From positions 1,674,001-1,738,000 of the forward strand of contig NZ_BNJI01000002.1 in assembly GCF_016587415.1 (NCBI RefSeq): a stretch of 64,000 bases of DNA, written 5' to 3'. The notes under the pieces are model-generated. The model was given only the letters and a program-made list of their open reading frames with translations. It searched no databases and was not told where the DNA came from. The stretch's first letter is position 1, and every line of letters begins with the position of its first letter. The translations under genes were made by a program, and so were the position numbers. The DNA is from Ktedonobacter sp. SOSP1-85 (GTDB taxonomy: Bacteria; Chloroflexota; Ktedonobacteria; Ktedonobacterales; Ktedonobacteraceae). This document shows, piece by piece, positions 36,530-45,517 of this stretch.

Positions 36530-39475
36530 TTACTCAACCAGCTTGTGACGAATGGCGAAAGCTGTGGCGCCAGCGCGGTTATTGACCCCCGTTTTGTTGA
36601 AGATGCTGGCAATATGATTGATGACGGTTCTCTCGCTAATGACCAGCATTTCGCTAATCTGGCGGTTACTCTTCCCGGTGGCGACCAGACGCAGTACTTC
36701 CACTTCGCGCTCGCTGAGACCTAAGGGCAAACATGACCAGGCGGGCTTTCGCGCACGACGGCGCAACTGGTGACGCAGGCGTTGCGCCTGGATCTGATCT
36801 CCCAGTTGCGTGAATAGCTCCAGAGCTTCTTCCAACTGGCTACGCCCGGCTTCACTATTCTTGAAGCCATCAACAGCTAAAGCAAGATTGCCGCTCGCTT
36901 CTAAAGTCCAGGCCAGTTCAACATTGAAAGCGAAGCGGCGGGCTACCACTTCGGCGGCTCTCAGATAATCCTGCGCGGCCGTGAAATCCTTGAGAAGAGT
37001 CGCCAGGCTTCCCAGCAAACGATCGATTAATATGGCGTGAAACTGGCCGTGATATGGCAGGAGAAGCGTATAGAGGCGTTCCGCCCGTTCGCTCTCACCA
37101 AGAGAGACAACAATCGTAGCCATATGGGAGAGCACATGGACCATCGCCATCGACCCGGCTGGCAGAGGAAGAATCAGCGTTTCTAGCTCCTCAAGCACAG
37201 CCAGGGCCTCCTTTCGTTTGCCTTGTAGGGCTTGGACTATTCCCAACCAGCCAAGCCACCAGACCAGCGATTGAGGCTCCAGCACACGAAAGCGAGCAAT
37301 GGACGCTTGTATCAGTTCGAAAGCTGTGTCAAGCTTCCCCTGAAGAGCTTCCACAATGCCACGTGTCCACTGAAACATCGCCAATGGCTCTGGAAGACCC
37401 TGCTGCTCTGTCAGCGTCTGCCCCTGCAAGAGATATTCTTCAGTCTGGGCCCAATCGCCGCGCAGGGCGTGAAACGTCGCCAGATGCGAGTAGATATGCC
37501 TCAACTGATAGGGATCGTGACAGAGCTGCGCATATTGGAGGCAGCGGTAGAGTAAGTCCTCCCACCCATCGAGCTGACCAGCCCAGCATTTTGCCAGAAA
37601 GAGACATTCGCAGCACTCCGCTGCCTCCATCACATCAATCGCCTCGTCAGCGAGGGCAAGAGCCTCTTCCAGCAAACGAATGCCCTCCTCCAGCTTGCCT
37701 GCCCGCATAAGTGCGTTCCCAAATGCCCGGCTGGCAGACGCCTTCAAACGCATCTCACCGAACTGGCGCGCCAGATCAAGCGCACGTTCCAGGTAGCGTT
37801 GTGCCTCTGGGTAATTATGTAAACTTACAAGCAACAGCGAACCCAGTTCCACCAAAGCCCACACAGTATCCACTGTAGGAGTGCTGGAGAGGAGCGATAC
37901 AGCCTGTTCAAAGGTAGCCCGCGCTGGATTGATCTCTTCCAGGCGCCAATAGGCTCGTCCCAGGGCAAGACCTGCCTTTCCCATCGCGATCCTGTCGCCC
38001 GAGTTTTTCCACCAGGTCAGAGCAGCCTGAAATGCTTCAACAGCTTCCTGAACGGCTCCAATCTGCAATGATGCTTCGCCCAGAAGTAGAAGACTTTCTG
38101 CCTTTCGAGGATCGTGGTTGGAAAGATGCTGAAGTGCCGTCCGATAATGGCCTATCGCAACCTCAGATGCACAGGTACGCTTTGCCTCTTCCGCAGCCAG
38201 CAAGGAATAGACAACGCTCTGCTCTTGATCACCACTGCGGGAAAAATGGAAAGCCAGTTCCGCGAGCTGGTGAGTTGCGGGTTGATCAGAGCGAAGCCGG
38301 AGAGCAAGCCTGCGCGCGATCAATGTATGCAGGCGAGTTCGTTGACATAAAGGCAATCCATCATACAGGCCCGCGCGAATGAGATCGTGGCTAAAAGTAA
38401 AGACGCCTGGACTATTACTCCGAATCAGGTGCGCTTCAAGTGCTTTCTGCAGACGCTCTTCCACGGCTTCCATATCCTGACCAACTACACCAGCAAGGAG
38501 ATCTACCGCGAAGGCACGACCAATAGCTGAGGCAACCTGGAGCAAAGAACCAATCTGGGTATCTAATCTGCCAACCCGGCTTCGTATTGCTCCCACGATG
38601 CTAGAAGGAAGACGCCTCTCGCGAACGTCCTCTGGCTGGCTTCCCTGGGCACCCTTTGCAAGAAAGCCCATCTCTACCCCATCTCTTAAAAGCTCCTCAG
38701 CAAAGAAAGGATTTCCCTCGCTCTGGAGCACAAGCCGATGAAGCAAGAGCGGGTCCACAGAAAAGCGTAAGAGATTGAGCGCAAGCAGACCCATGTCCGC
38801 TTCGGAGAGGGGCCCAAGGGTGATAGGAGTAAGCAGTCGGAGACGATGAAGCTCGGTCAGTGTGCGTTCAAAGGCTGGATGATGCGTGATCTCGCTACTG
38901 CGGTAAGCTCCCAAGATCAGCAGACGCGCTCTCGGCTGAGTGCGGGCGACATAACAGAGCAAGTCCAGCGTAGAGGTATCAGTCCATTGCAGATCATCGA
39001 GCACCAATAGCAGACCAGATGTCCTGGCAATCGCCGCGAGAAACAGACCTACTGCCTCGTAGAGACGCAAGCGGGCTTGTTCAGGGGGCAAGCTATAGCT
39101 GTCTGGAAGCTCTCGCAGGCGGAATGAGAGCTCAGGAAGAATCGTTGTCAGCACAGGAGCCATGGCTCCTGTCTGCTCTTGTAGTTCCTCAACCGGAGCG
39201 GAGCGAATATACTGACCAAGCGCCTCCAGCAAAGGGAGATAGGGTGGCATGCCTTCAGCTTCTGAGGCGGAACCAGATAATACCACAGCGCCCGCCTGTT
39301 CAGCATACTGAGTAGCTTCCCGTAGAAAGCGTGTCTTGCCAATGCCAGGCTCACCGGCCACAAGAGTTACCAGTAATTGACCTGCAATACTTGCCTCAAA
39401 CTGCTGCTGAAATAGCCGTAATTCACGCTGTCTTCCTGCCAGTACTGACTCAAATAGAGGCCGTTCCCCCGCCAT
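36530..39475 (-). CDS. LAL-type LuxR regulator (AAA ATPase + TPR + LuxR HTH)
   Basis: About 981 residues. The N-terminal AAA domain has Walker A GEPGIGKTR and Walker B LLLVLDDLQWTD, plus a sensor-like YRSSE. A long helical TPR-like middle runs from ~420 to ~900. The C-terminal LuxR helix-turn-helix is GLSEREVEVLRLVATGKSNR followed by ISERTVINHIASIFNKTGVNN. These large ATP-binding regulators activate transcription on binding an effector. The preferred start is ATG 39475 with GGAAGGA upstream; ATG 39508 is in frame. It stands alone or with the SnoaL gene downstream. Confidence 0.9.
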   Translation of the reverse strand: MAGERPLFESVLAGRQRELRLFQQQFEASIAGQLLVTLVAGEPGIGKTRFLREATQYAEQAGAVVLSGSASEAEGMPPYLPLLEALGQYIRSAPVEELQEQTGAMAPVLTTILPELSFRLRELPDSYSLPPEQARLRLYEAVGLFLAAIARTSGLLLVLDDLQWTDTSTLDLLCYVARTQPRARLLILGAYRSSEITHHPAFERTLTELHRLRLLTPITLGPLSEADMGLLALNLLRFSVDPLLLHRLVLQSEGNPFFAEELLRDGVEMGFLAKGAQGSQPEDVRERRLPSSIVGAIRSRVGRLDTQIGSLLQVASAIGRAFAVDLLAGVVGQDMEAVEERLQKALEAHLIRSNSPGVFTFSHDLIRAGLYDGLPLCQRTRLHTLIARRLALRLRSDQPATHQLAELAFHFSRSGDQEQSVVYSLLAAEEAKRTCASEVAIGHYRTALQHLSNHDPRKAESLLLLGEASLQIGAVQEAVEAFQAALTWWKNSGDRIAMGKAGLALGRAYWRLEEINPARATFEQAVSLLSSTPTVDTVWALVELGSLLLVSLHNYPEAQRYLERALDLARQFGEMRLKASASRAFGNALMRAGKLEEGIRLLEEALALADEAIDVMEAAECCECLFLAKCWAGQLDGWEDLLYRCLQYAQLCHDPYQLRHIYSHLATFHALRGDWAQTEEYLLQGQTLTEQQGLPEPLAMFQWTRGIVEALQGKLDTAFELIQASIARFRVLEPQSLVWWLGWLGIVQALQGKRKEALAVLEELETLILPLPAGSMAMVHVLSHMATIVVSLGESERAERLYTLLLPYHGQFHAILIDRLLGSLATLLKDFTAAQDYLRAAEVVARRFAFNVELAWTLEASGNLALAVDGFKNSEAGRSQLEEALELFTQLGDQIQAQRLRHQLRRRARKPAWSCLPLGLSEREVEVLRLVATGKSNRQISEMLVISERTVINHIASIFNKTGVNNRAGATAFAIRHKLVE

Positions 39476-39728
39476 GGTTTTGTTCCTTCCCATCTGCTCG
39501 CTGATCATTCTTGAAATAAGCTTCTTCTTGCGTACGAGTACTCACACCGCTTCATAAGGGGCACCAGCACTTCTCCTTGCTGTTTCTTTCTCTTCTTTGA
39601 GAGAACATAATAACACAAAAACTCTTCAGATTGATCTACATATCCACCCGTTTTGTACGAGAAGCCAGTCCTTCTAATGTATCAGGTCATTAATATCCTA
39701 TTGTATTTTTTACCTTAAGCCTGTCAGA

Positions 39729-39908
39729 TCAAGCAACCAGCAAAGCGTATTCGTCGAGATGTAGACCCTGTTTTTTGTCCTGATGGATGTAGGCAAGAGG
39801 TCCGGCGATCAAATGCACCACAAAATTCACCGGACTGCGATGAAGAGAGTGTTCGATCTGCAAAATATTCTTGAGCTGGTCAATAATGGACTCGATAATC
39901 ACCCGTGT
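39729..39908 (-). pseudogene. IS982-type transposase, C-terminal remnant
   Basis: Reads RVIIESIIDQLKNILQIEHS, then HRSPVNFVVHLIAG, the IS982 tail pattern (Glu followed by DQLK and IEHSRHRS). The rest of the element is absent; it is joined directly to a malic-enzyme fragment. Confidence 0.55.
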
Positions 39909-39942
39909 GGCAGCAGAGACGCTCCGGGCTGTTTCGCATCGA

Positions 39943-40107
39943 CCGATCTGCGACGGCTTGAGCAGCGGCGGCAAACATACCATCGCTGACCCTCCTGGCG
40001 CGTGAAACGATGGCGCCCAGACCCAGCCCAGGATAGAGCAACGCATTGTTGGCCTGTCCAATTGCATAGGTCGTCCCGTTGTAGGTCACTGGGCGTGACT
40101 GTGTTGG
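39943..40107 (-). pseudogene. NAD-dependent malic enzyme, C-terminal remnant
   Basis: About 55 residues matching the malic enzyme C-terminal region: VTYNGTTYAIGQANNALLYP, GLGLGAIVSRARRVSDGMF, AAAAQAVAD. The catalytic and NAD-binding parts are missing. In the same frame, a short hydrophobic leader from ATG 40260 precedes it but is unrelated. It is a relic of a once complete metabolic gene. Confidence 0.65.
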
Positions 40108-40380
40108 ATGTACCTGATGATAGCCTGAACTGTAATAATAGACATAAGGACGGCAACAAGAATAGACCAAAAGGAGGGGGCTGAAAGCGACGTAAATCTC
40201 TCCAGGGACACATGCAACAAGCAGAACGATAAGGGCAAGCTCTTTGTGAAGATTGGTCATGAGAATGCTCCTTTAAAGTGTTCTTAACGTTACTCTGATA
40301 CAGAGTAGACCAGCTTTTACAGTGGAGAGCGTGCACATCCTTGCACAGTCAGGGCATTCAACTGTTTTGAGTGTAGCATC

Positions 40381-40735
40381 GATGGTACTCTTTGGGGTAT
40401 CTGCTGTAAATGAGGTGTTGATAACCCTACTGAACCCTACCGGATTTTTGACGAACCATGTAGCCTCGGGCGTCTGAAAACGGCTATTCGGAATTTTACG
40501 TTGAATCCTGTGAACAAGCGGCTGACTGCTTCGTCGGCTCAGTCCGGCTGACAGGCGACTTCACCAGGCAATGACAGAGCGACGTGTTCACAGGATTCAA
40601 CGTAAAATTCCGAATAGCCGATAAAACGATAAAACCTGGCTACAAAGAGACTACCAAGATAGTTCATAGCCGTTTAATACATCATCGCAGTCGCTCTTCC
40701 TAAAAGAAGGATGGGAAGGGCTCTCTAAAATGTGA
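40381..40735 (-). pseudogene. fourth GNAT paralog, N-terminal remnant split by a MITE
   Basis: Minus-strand sequence at 40621-40735 resembles the start of paralog 1 (SLSHP- and LG/LCxxxFY-like stretches). Sequence at 40381-40480 reads EATWFVKNP and FTADTPKSTIDAT, against EATWFVTDP and FTTDTPKDIIDAT in paralog 1. The 140-bp MITE lies between the two. Stops and the lack of the GNAT half make it non-functional. Confidence 0.65.
40481..40620. repeat. 140-bp MITE with perfect 36-bp inverted ends
   Basis: Bases 40481-40516 (beginning CGGCTATTCGGAATTTTACG) are the exact complement of 40585-40620. The 68-bp interior is itself partly dyadic and noncoding. The flanks share an AAAACG-like stretch but no exact target duplication can be defined. 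It sits inside a decayed acetyltransferase gene. Confidence 0.85.
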
Positions 40736-40949
40736 GACACGCCAGAGCCTCCTTGGAACTGGGGGAAAGTGCATAATGCGAAACGTCGAAGTCAAATGCA
40801 TCAGGAACCGTCTTGACCCGTGCCTGATCGTAGCCATCATCGCCTGGCACAAAAGCACTCCCCTGAAGCTGCGCACGAAAAGTCTGAAGAACTTGTGGTG
40901 AAATGTTTACTTGAGTAAATCGCTCTTTTAGCTCATTGTTTAAAGTCAA
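40736..40949 (-). pseudogene. FAD-linked oxidase, N-terminal remnant
   Basis: Reads VLQTFRAQLQGSAFVPGDDG then YDQARV, the opening of BBE-type FAD-binding oxidoreductases (Leu-Arg-Gly, Pro-Gly-Asp, Gly-Tyr-Asp-Glu-Ala-Arg). No FAD-binding region follows; the frame soon passes into unrelated sequence and the GNAT remnant. Confidence 0.5.
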
Positions 40950-41522
40950 CGTAAGTATCTTTCAACAAAAGATGGCTTGTTAATCTTCTTGACGACAAGG
41001 TGATAGTACAAGCGCTTCACATTTCGCATGGGATAAGATACGATCCATGCGGAAGCAAATCAAACATGCAAATTTCGCTTTCTTTCTCGTAGCATGTCGA
41101 AAAGACTTTTTTCAGCAAACCATTGCCTCTAGCAGGCTCGCGTGCCTCACGAAAAGTGTGCCAGACGCAATAGCATCTGAATGGTTAACCATTCAGATAG
41201 AAAGACCTCCAAGACGGAATATCTCTGTGGTCTCTCTAGAAGAGTTCCTGTGAAGATCATACGAGGAGGTGAGCCTCTTTCCTAGATCACCTTGCAGTCG
41301 TTTTATGGTCGTCTTGCCAGGACAAGAAAACTTGCTCGTCACACACCTTTTTCTGCGTGGTGCGACCCTGGAAAGGTTAGGAAACGACCAGTAACGATCT
41401 ACCAAAGACCATGCTAGCTCACTAAACTCTAGATATACCGAGAAGAATTTCCTGGTACACAGGCTTTGTTCTCGGTACAGGAAGAAAAGTAGATCCAGGT
41501 ACTCTTCAAGGCACTTTTGTGT
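40950..41522. other. intergenic, no gene seen except a palindrome
   Basis: No credible frame on either strand. A plus frame at 41047-41253 lacks a ribosome site and any motif. The notable content is the 24-bp perfect palindrome at 41175-41198. Confidence 0.45.
41175..41198. promoter_or_regulatory. 24-bp perfect palindrome, operator-like
   Basis: Half-site ATCTGAATGGTT is followed immediately by its complement. This is the size and symmetry of a TetR/MarR-type operator. No regulator or gene start is adjacent now, so it may have served a lost gene. Confidence 0.45.
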
Positions 41523-41954
41523 TTAGAAATATTCAGCTAATTCTAAGATGATGCCTTCTATGCCCCAGAAATAGCACAGCTTTTTGCCTCCATTGTAGAT
41601 TTTTATGTCGCTAAAAAATGTGATGCCTTTCTTTTTCAATGCGGCAATCGTGCTTTCTATATTGTTGACTTCCAAAGCAATATGTCGGATGCCCATCAGG
41701 TTTGACTTATTGGGAGAACTCTCTCTGCTTCCTTCAGGGGCATAAAATGTGAGTAATTCTATGTTGGTCTGTGTCTCGGGAAGGCTAAGTGCGACATACT
41801 CCGCCTTGACTCCAGATAATTGAAGCACATCGTCAATCCATTCCCCTTGGAGAGGACCTCCACGTACCGCCGTGAAACCGAGCGCCAGAAAAAAATCCCT
41901 GGCGCTTGCTAAATCAGCTACAACAATCCCGATATGATCGATTTTCTTTAACAC
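41523..41954 (-). CDS. VOC (glyoxalase/dioxygenase) superfamily protein
   Basis: 143 residues with two beta-alpha-beta-beta-beta modules: KIDHIGIVVADLASARDFFL at the start, and IRHIALEVNNIESTIAAL in the second half, ending GIEGIILELAEYF. The His of the first module and the final Glu occupy the metal-ligand positions. It could be a lyase, dioxygenase or resistance protein; the substrate is unknown. The start codon is GTG at 41954. It follows the truncated ketol-acid reductoisomerase by 25 bp. Confidence 0.85.
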   Translation of the reverse strand: MLKKIDHIGIVVADLASARDFFLALGFTAVRGGPLQGEWIDDVLQLSGVKAEYVALSLPETQTNIELLTFYAPEGSRESSPNKSNLMGIRHIALEVNNIESTIAALKKKGITFFSDIKIYNGGKKLCYFWGIEGIILELAEYF

Positions 41955-41979
41955 TAGTATAATTCACCTATGCACAAAC

Positions 41980-42560
41980 TTAGCCGAGAACAGCGATGTC
42001 AACCGAAGGGCGCAATGTGGCACACCTGGCGAGCACGTCATGGATGTCGTTGTTCAAGAAACGCCCAAAGAGTTCAAGATCAACCGGTGCTTTGTCGTCG
42101 AGCGCCGGAAAGGTGAGCTGAGTGAGGATATAGTCGAAGCGCGGCGCCCATTTACGCGCTCCCAGTCGTGCAGTGGTTGAACAGTTATCCACCATATGGG
42201 AAATCCCTTTGTAGTGCATGTAGGGATTTAATGAGTCAACGGCTTCAATGATGGATTCATTGGCAATTTCTGAATACGGATGTCCTCGTTCTTTGAGCAG
42301 ATCCACTTGGGCCATCATTCCTGCTAGATAGATCCCAGCAGTGATGGGATCGACAGGAACACGGATCTCAGCACGTTTGGCTCTGACTACCGTTCCGACT
42401 TTCCACATGTCTGTTCTATCGATCTTTCCCATCGGATAGCGTTTGAAACGAGCTACGGCTTCAATGACGCTGCGAATTTCATTGCCTGACACAATTTCGT
42501 CATAAATCTCCAGCATGATCTCCATCATGGGGTGATAGGCTGCCACGTACGCTCTTTTGA
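41980..42560 (-). pseudogene. ilvC: ketol-acid reductoisomerase, C-terminal domain only
   Basis: The knotted C-terminal domain is well preserved: EIYDEIVSGNEIRSVIEA, DPITAGIYLAGMMAQVDLL, SEIANESIIEAVDSLNPYMH, and NCSTTARLGARKWAPRFDYI. Metal-binding Asp and Glu positions appear kept. The N-terminal Rossmann domain that binds NADPH is absent. The frame enters without a start from the IS200/IS605 left end (~42560). Insertion or an adjacent deletion removed the first half of a branched-chain amino-acid gene. ATG 42546 could still start a fragment, but it could not use NADPH. Confidence 0.8.
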
Positions 42561-42614
42561 AGGCCGGGCCGCCGCATTCCCCTCGCCTTCAGGCAGGGGT
42601 TAGGCGGCCCCTCT

Positions 42615-42659
42615 CGCTCTATTCTAGCATGGTATGGCATACCATGCTAGAATAGAGCG
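42615..42659 (+). promoter_or_regulatory. near-perfect 45-nt palindrome directly before tnpA
   Basis: Two 22-nt arms (beginning CGCTCTATTCTAGCATGG) pair around one central G and end one base before the tnpA ATG at 42661. No free ribosome site remains, so the structure probably limits translation of the transposase, as hairpins do in IS200. Confidence 0.65.
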
Positions 42660-42660
42660 T

Positions 42661-43059
42661 ATGAGAGAACAACATACGAAGCATGCCACATATAAAATAG
42701 CATACCATTTTGTATGGTGTCCCAAGTATCGCAAGACTATTCTGGTGGGGAATATCGCCACGTTTATTGAGGAAGAAATCAGGCGATTATGTGAGGCGAA
42801 TACTTGGGAGATCGGCGCACTCAATGTACAGGAAGACCACGTTCACCTCTTTTTGAGTGCGCCACCCGCTATTGCGCCCTCTCTCATTGTTAATACCCTC
42901 AAAGGGACTACTGCGAGACAAGTCTTTAAGCAGCATCCCGAAGTCAAAAAACAACTGTGGGGTGGGAATTTCTGGTCTCGCAGTTACTACGTTGGCACCG
43001 TCGGAGACATGACCGAGGAAACCGTCAAAAAATATATCGAGTTGGGACAAGGGACATGA
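42661..43059 (+). CDS. tnpA: IS200/IS605 TnpA, Y1 HUH transposase
   Basis: 132 residues: ATYKIAYHFVWCPKYRKTIL, the HUH motif in EDHVHLFLS (His-Val-His), and the catalytic Tyr in TVKKYIELG near the C-terminus. It cuts and rejoins single-stranded element ends via a 5'-phosphotyrosine. ATG 42661 is chosen over the in-frame ATG 42634, which lies inside the hairpin. Its TGA overlaps the tnpB ATG (ATGA), implying coupled translation. Confidence 0.92.
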   Translation: MREQHTKHATYKIAYHFVWCPKYRKTILVGNIATFIEEEIRRLCEANTWEIGALNVQEDHVHLFLSAPPAIAPSLIVNTLKGTTARQVFKQHPEVKKQLWGGNFWSRSYYVGTVGDMTEETVKKYIELGQGT

Positions 43060-44276
43060 GAAAAACGTACAAGTACCGTTTAGCTCCCAATAAGACGGTG
43101 GAGAACAAACTCCATTGGGTTCTGGCACGTTGTCGAGAACTCTACAATGCGGGTCTTTCCGAGAGGAAGGATGCTTACCGTATGGTGGGCAAATCGATCA
43201 CCTACTATGATCAACAAAATGTCCTTCCAGAGATCAAGGCAAAGATCAGAGAAGAGTATCAGGATATCGCTGCTCATGTCCTGCAAGATGTGTTAAAACG
43301 ACTGGACAAGGCATTTCAACGGTTTTTTGATCGCTGTGCCAAAGGCCAGAAACCAGGATACCCGCGTTTTCAGGGTCGTAACCGCTATAACTCGTTTACC
43401 TACCCGGACGGCGCTGGCTGGAAATTGGATCAACAAACACGCCCGCCTGATAAGAAGGGCATGGTCAGAGTCAATCTGAAATTGACGAAGATTGGAACAG
43501 TGAAACTGCACCTGCATCGAGACATGATAGGCAAAGTCAAAACCTTGACCATCAAGCGCGAGGGAGAGCATTGGTATGCCTGTTTTAGCTGCGAAGTGGA
43601 CAAGCCGGAAGCCTTGCCTAGCAGCTATGAGGATGTAGGGATAGACCTGGGTGTGACTCACTTTGCCGCCTTGTCCAATGGTGAATTCCTTGAGAACCCG
43701 CGCCATTATCGGAGAGCAGAGAACAAGCTCAAGAAGCTACAAGAGTCCTTGTCTCGCAAGAAGCGCGGCAGTCATCGCAGAGCGAAGGCAGTGAAGCGCG
43801 TGGCAAAGGCCCATCGTAAGGTCCGCAATCAGCGTGCCGACTTCGCTCACAAAGCCTCAAGAAAGCTCGTCAATCGCTATCAAGTGATCGTGCTTGAGGA
43901 TCTCACCATGGCCAATCTGGTGAAACAGCCCAAGCCGAAGCAGGACGAAGAGACAGGACAGTATTTGCCTAATGGGGCGGCAGCCAAAGCGGAATTAAAC
44001 AAATCAATAGCCGACGCTGGTTGGAGTCAATTTGTGGGAATGTGTACGTACAAGGCAGCATGGGCCGGGCGTACTCTCGTACAAGTTGATCCTAAGTACA
44101 CCAGCCAGATTTGCCCGAATTGCGGGAATGTACGCAAGAAGACGTTAGAAGAGCGGTGGCATTCTTGTACGTGTGGGTGTGAACTGGATCGGGATACGGC
44201 CTCAGCGAAGGTCATCCTCGGTATCGGACGAAAACAGCTTTCGGTCGGGACGCGGCCAACGCGGGCAACTGCGTAG
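43056..44276 (+). CDS. tnpB: TnpB, RNA-guided nuclease of IS200/IS605
   Basis: 406 residues from ATG 43056. The N-terminal region is MRKTYKYRLAPNKTVENKLH. RuvC motifs are Asp in VGIDLGVTHFAALSNG, Glu in VIVLEDLTMANL and Asp in CELDRDTASAKVI. The zinc finger is CPNCG with CTCGC. A basic stretch lies at ~270-310 (KKRGSHRRAKAVKRVAKAHR). All active-site positions are intact, so this copy is likely functional, unlike the frameshifted TnpB at 3522. TnpB cuts DNA guided by an RNA from the element's right end. Earlier in-frame codons to 42957 overlap tnpA and are not used. Confidence 0.92.
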   Translation: MRKTYKYRLAPNKTVENKLHWVLARCRELYNAGLSERKDAYRMVGKSITYYDQQNVLPEIKAKIREEYQDIAAHVLQDVLKRLDKAFQRFFDRCAKGQKPGYPRFQGRNRYNSFTYPDGAGWKLDQQTRPPDKKGMVRVNLKLTKIGTVKLHLHRDMIGKVKTLTIKREGEHWYACFSCEVDKPEALPSSYEDVGIDLGVTHFAALSNGEFLENPRHYRRAENKLKKLQESLSRKKRGSHRRAKAVKRVAKAHRKVRNQRADFAHKASRKLVNRYQVIVLEDLTMANLVKQPKPKQDEETGQYLPNGAAAKAELNKSIADAGWSQFVGMCTYKAAWAGRTLVQVDPKYTSQICPNCGNVRKKTLEERWHSCTCGCELDRDTASAKVILGIGRKQLSVGTRPTRATA

Positions 44277-44564
44277 AAGCCTCTCCATTCTATGGGGAGG
44301 TACGTTCACAAAACACAGTCTCAACAGAGCCATTATGAGGCACGTGTTTGTGGGCAAGAGATGAGCATTCACCGATACGAGCTCTGAAGTCTTCTCCAGT
44401 CTCAGTTGAGAGATCCGGGTGGGCAACCAAACAATGGTACGAGTTCCTACGTCTCATGCCGAAACCTCGGTTGGCCCAAACACCACATTCCCCAGAGGCG
44501 TTCCCACCTTCTCTACAGAAGGAGGATACCACCCACGTGCCTTCACCACAACATTCTAACAATG

Positions 44565-45210
44565 GTGCATGAAGTTTGGGCAAACCTACACCAATGAATT
44601 GCGCCGTCGTCGCCCCCGCTGTGGAGACAGGTGGCATATGGACGAGGTATGCTGAAAATCAACGGGAAGACGCACTATTTGTGGCGAGCCGTCGATCAGG
44701 ATGGCAACATCCTTGATATCTTGGTCCAAAGTCGTCGCAATAAGAGGGCCGCCAAGAAGTTTTTCCGGAAATTGCTCAAAGGCTTGCAATACGTGCCACG
44801 AGTGATTATTACGGACAAACTGGCCAGCTACGCTGCCGCAAAGAGAGAGATCATGGCAAGTGTAGAGCATCGACAACACAAGGGCTTAAACAACCGAGCG
44901 GAACGCTCGCATCAGCCGACCAGACAACGAGAACGAACGATGCGGCGGTTCACATCAAGCAGTCCAGGCCCAACAGTTTCTCTCCGCATTCGGGCCGATT
45001 CTGGATCACTTTCGGCCCAAACGGCATCGTCTCACTGCAGAGGATTACCGTGCTCTCATGCAGGATCGTTTCCTGGTTTGGAACGAGGTGGCCAGAGGAA
45101 AGACGGCTGCCTAACAGCGATTCATTCCTTTCAATCCTCCGCTTCTCTCCTCTCCCTTTTCTCTTCTCTTCAAAAAAGCTCTTCTGTTTTCTCGCCAAGT
45201 TGACAATACC
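44565..45210 (+). pseudogene. IS6-family element, 5'-truncated and twice frameshifted
   Basis: Begins mid-gene at MKFGQTYTNELRRRRPRCGD. It shifts frame at WHMDEV/LKING (~44650) and runs cleanly through YLWRAVDQDGNILDILVQ and NNRAERSHQPTRQRE. It shifts again near 44960, before the C-terminal DRFLVWNEVARGKTAA ending at 45114. The right repeat AAGTTGACAATACC is at 45197-45210. The left end and first ~75 codons are missing. The 260 bp between the IS605 right end and this remnant hold nothing recognisable. Confidence 0.8.
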
Positions 45211-45315
45211 CAATTCACCTGGGAAAGGTAAACGAGATGAGTAGCGTTTTCACTACCGACAGAATGGCCCAGTGCTCGCCGACGATCATCAAGACGAGGG
45301 AGGAACAACTGAACT

Positions 45316-45459
45316 ATGGATAAACAACAACTTCTGAAAAAACTTGAAAAGGAATGGACCGCGTTCAATGCGTCCTACGCAGGCCTCTCAGTTTATGGTC
45401 TTATCTCGACGCTGGCTTATGGACGCCAGCTAGCGGCAATGGCCCTCTCGGAGACGTGA
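45316..45459 (+). pseudogene. DinB/ClbS-like four-helix protein, N-terminal remnant
   Basis: A 47-codon frame (MDKQQLLKKLEKEWTAFNAS, then YAGLSVYGLIS) behind GAGGAACAACT. The first ~25 residues look like the opening helix of ClbS/DfsB-type DinB-fold proteins. The rest does not continue the fold, so it is probably a fragment with a deletion. The family call is tentative. Confidence 0.35.
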
Positions 45460-45517
45460 TGCAGTTGTGATACGACATGATTTCTTTACGTATCATGACA
45501 CGCTCCTTTCAAACTTC

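Larger units (their letters stand above)
42566..44300 (+). mobile_element. complete IS200/IS605-family element (tnpA + tnpB)
   Basis: The left end has a subterminal imperfect hairpin: outer stem GCCGCC/GGCGGC at 42568-42608 and inner CCCC/GGGG with a TTCA loop. The right end has a hairpin CCTCTCCAT-TCT-ATGGGGAGG at 44280-44300. There are no inverted terminal repeats, as expected for the family. Exact cleavage sites and the target tetranucleotide are not resolved. The guide RNA would overlap the tnpB 3' end and this right end. Confidence 0.75.

Noticed and set aside
36250..36612. 121-residue upstream extension of the SnoaL-like protein
   Set aside because: It overlaps the LuxR stop and lacks a ribosome site, whereas ATG 36249 has GAAGGAG at good spacing. 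The extension does look oddly protein-like, so it is noted.
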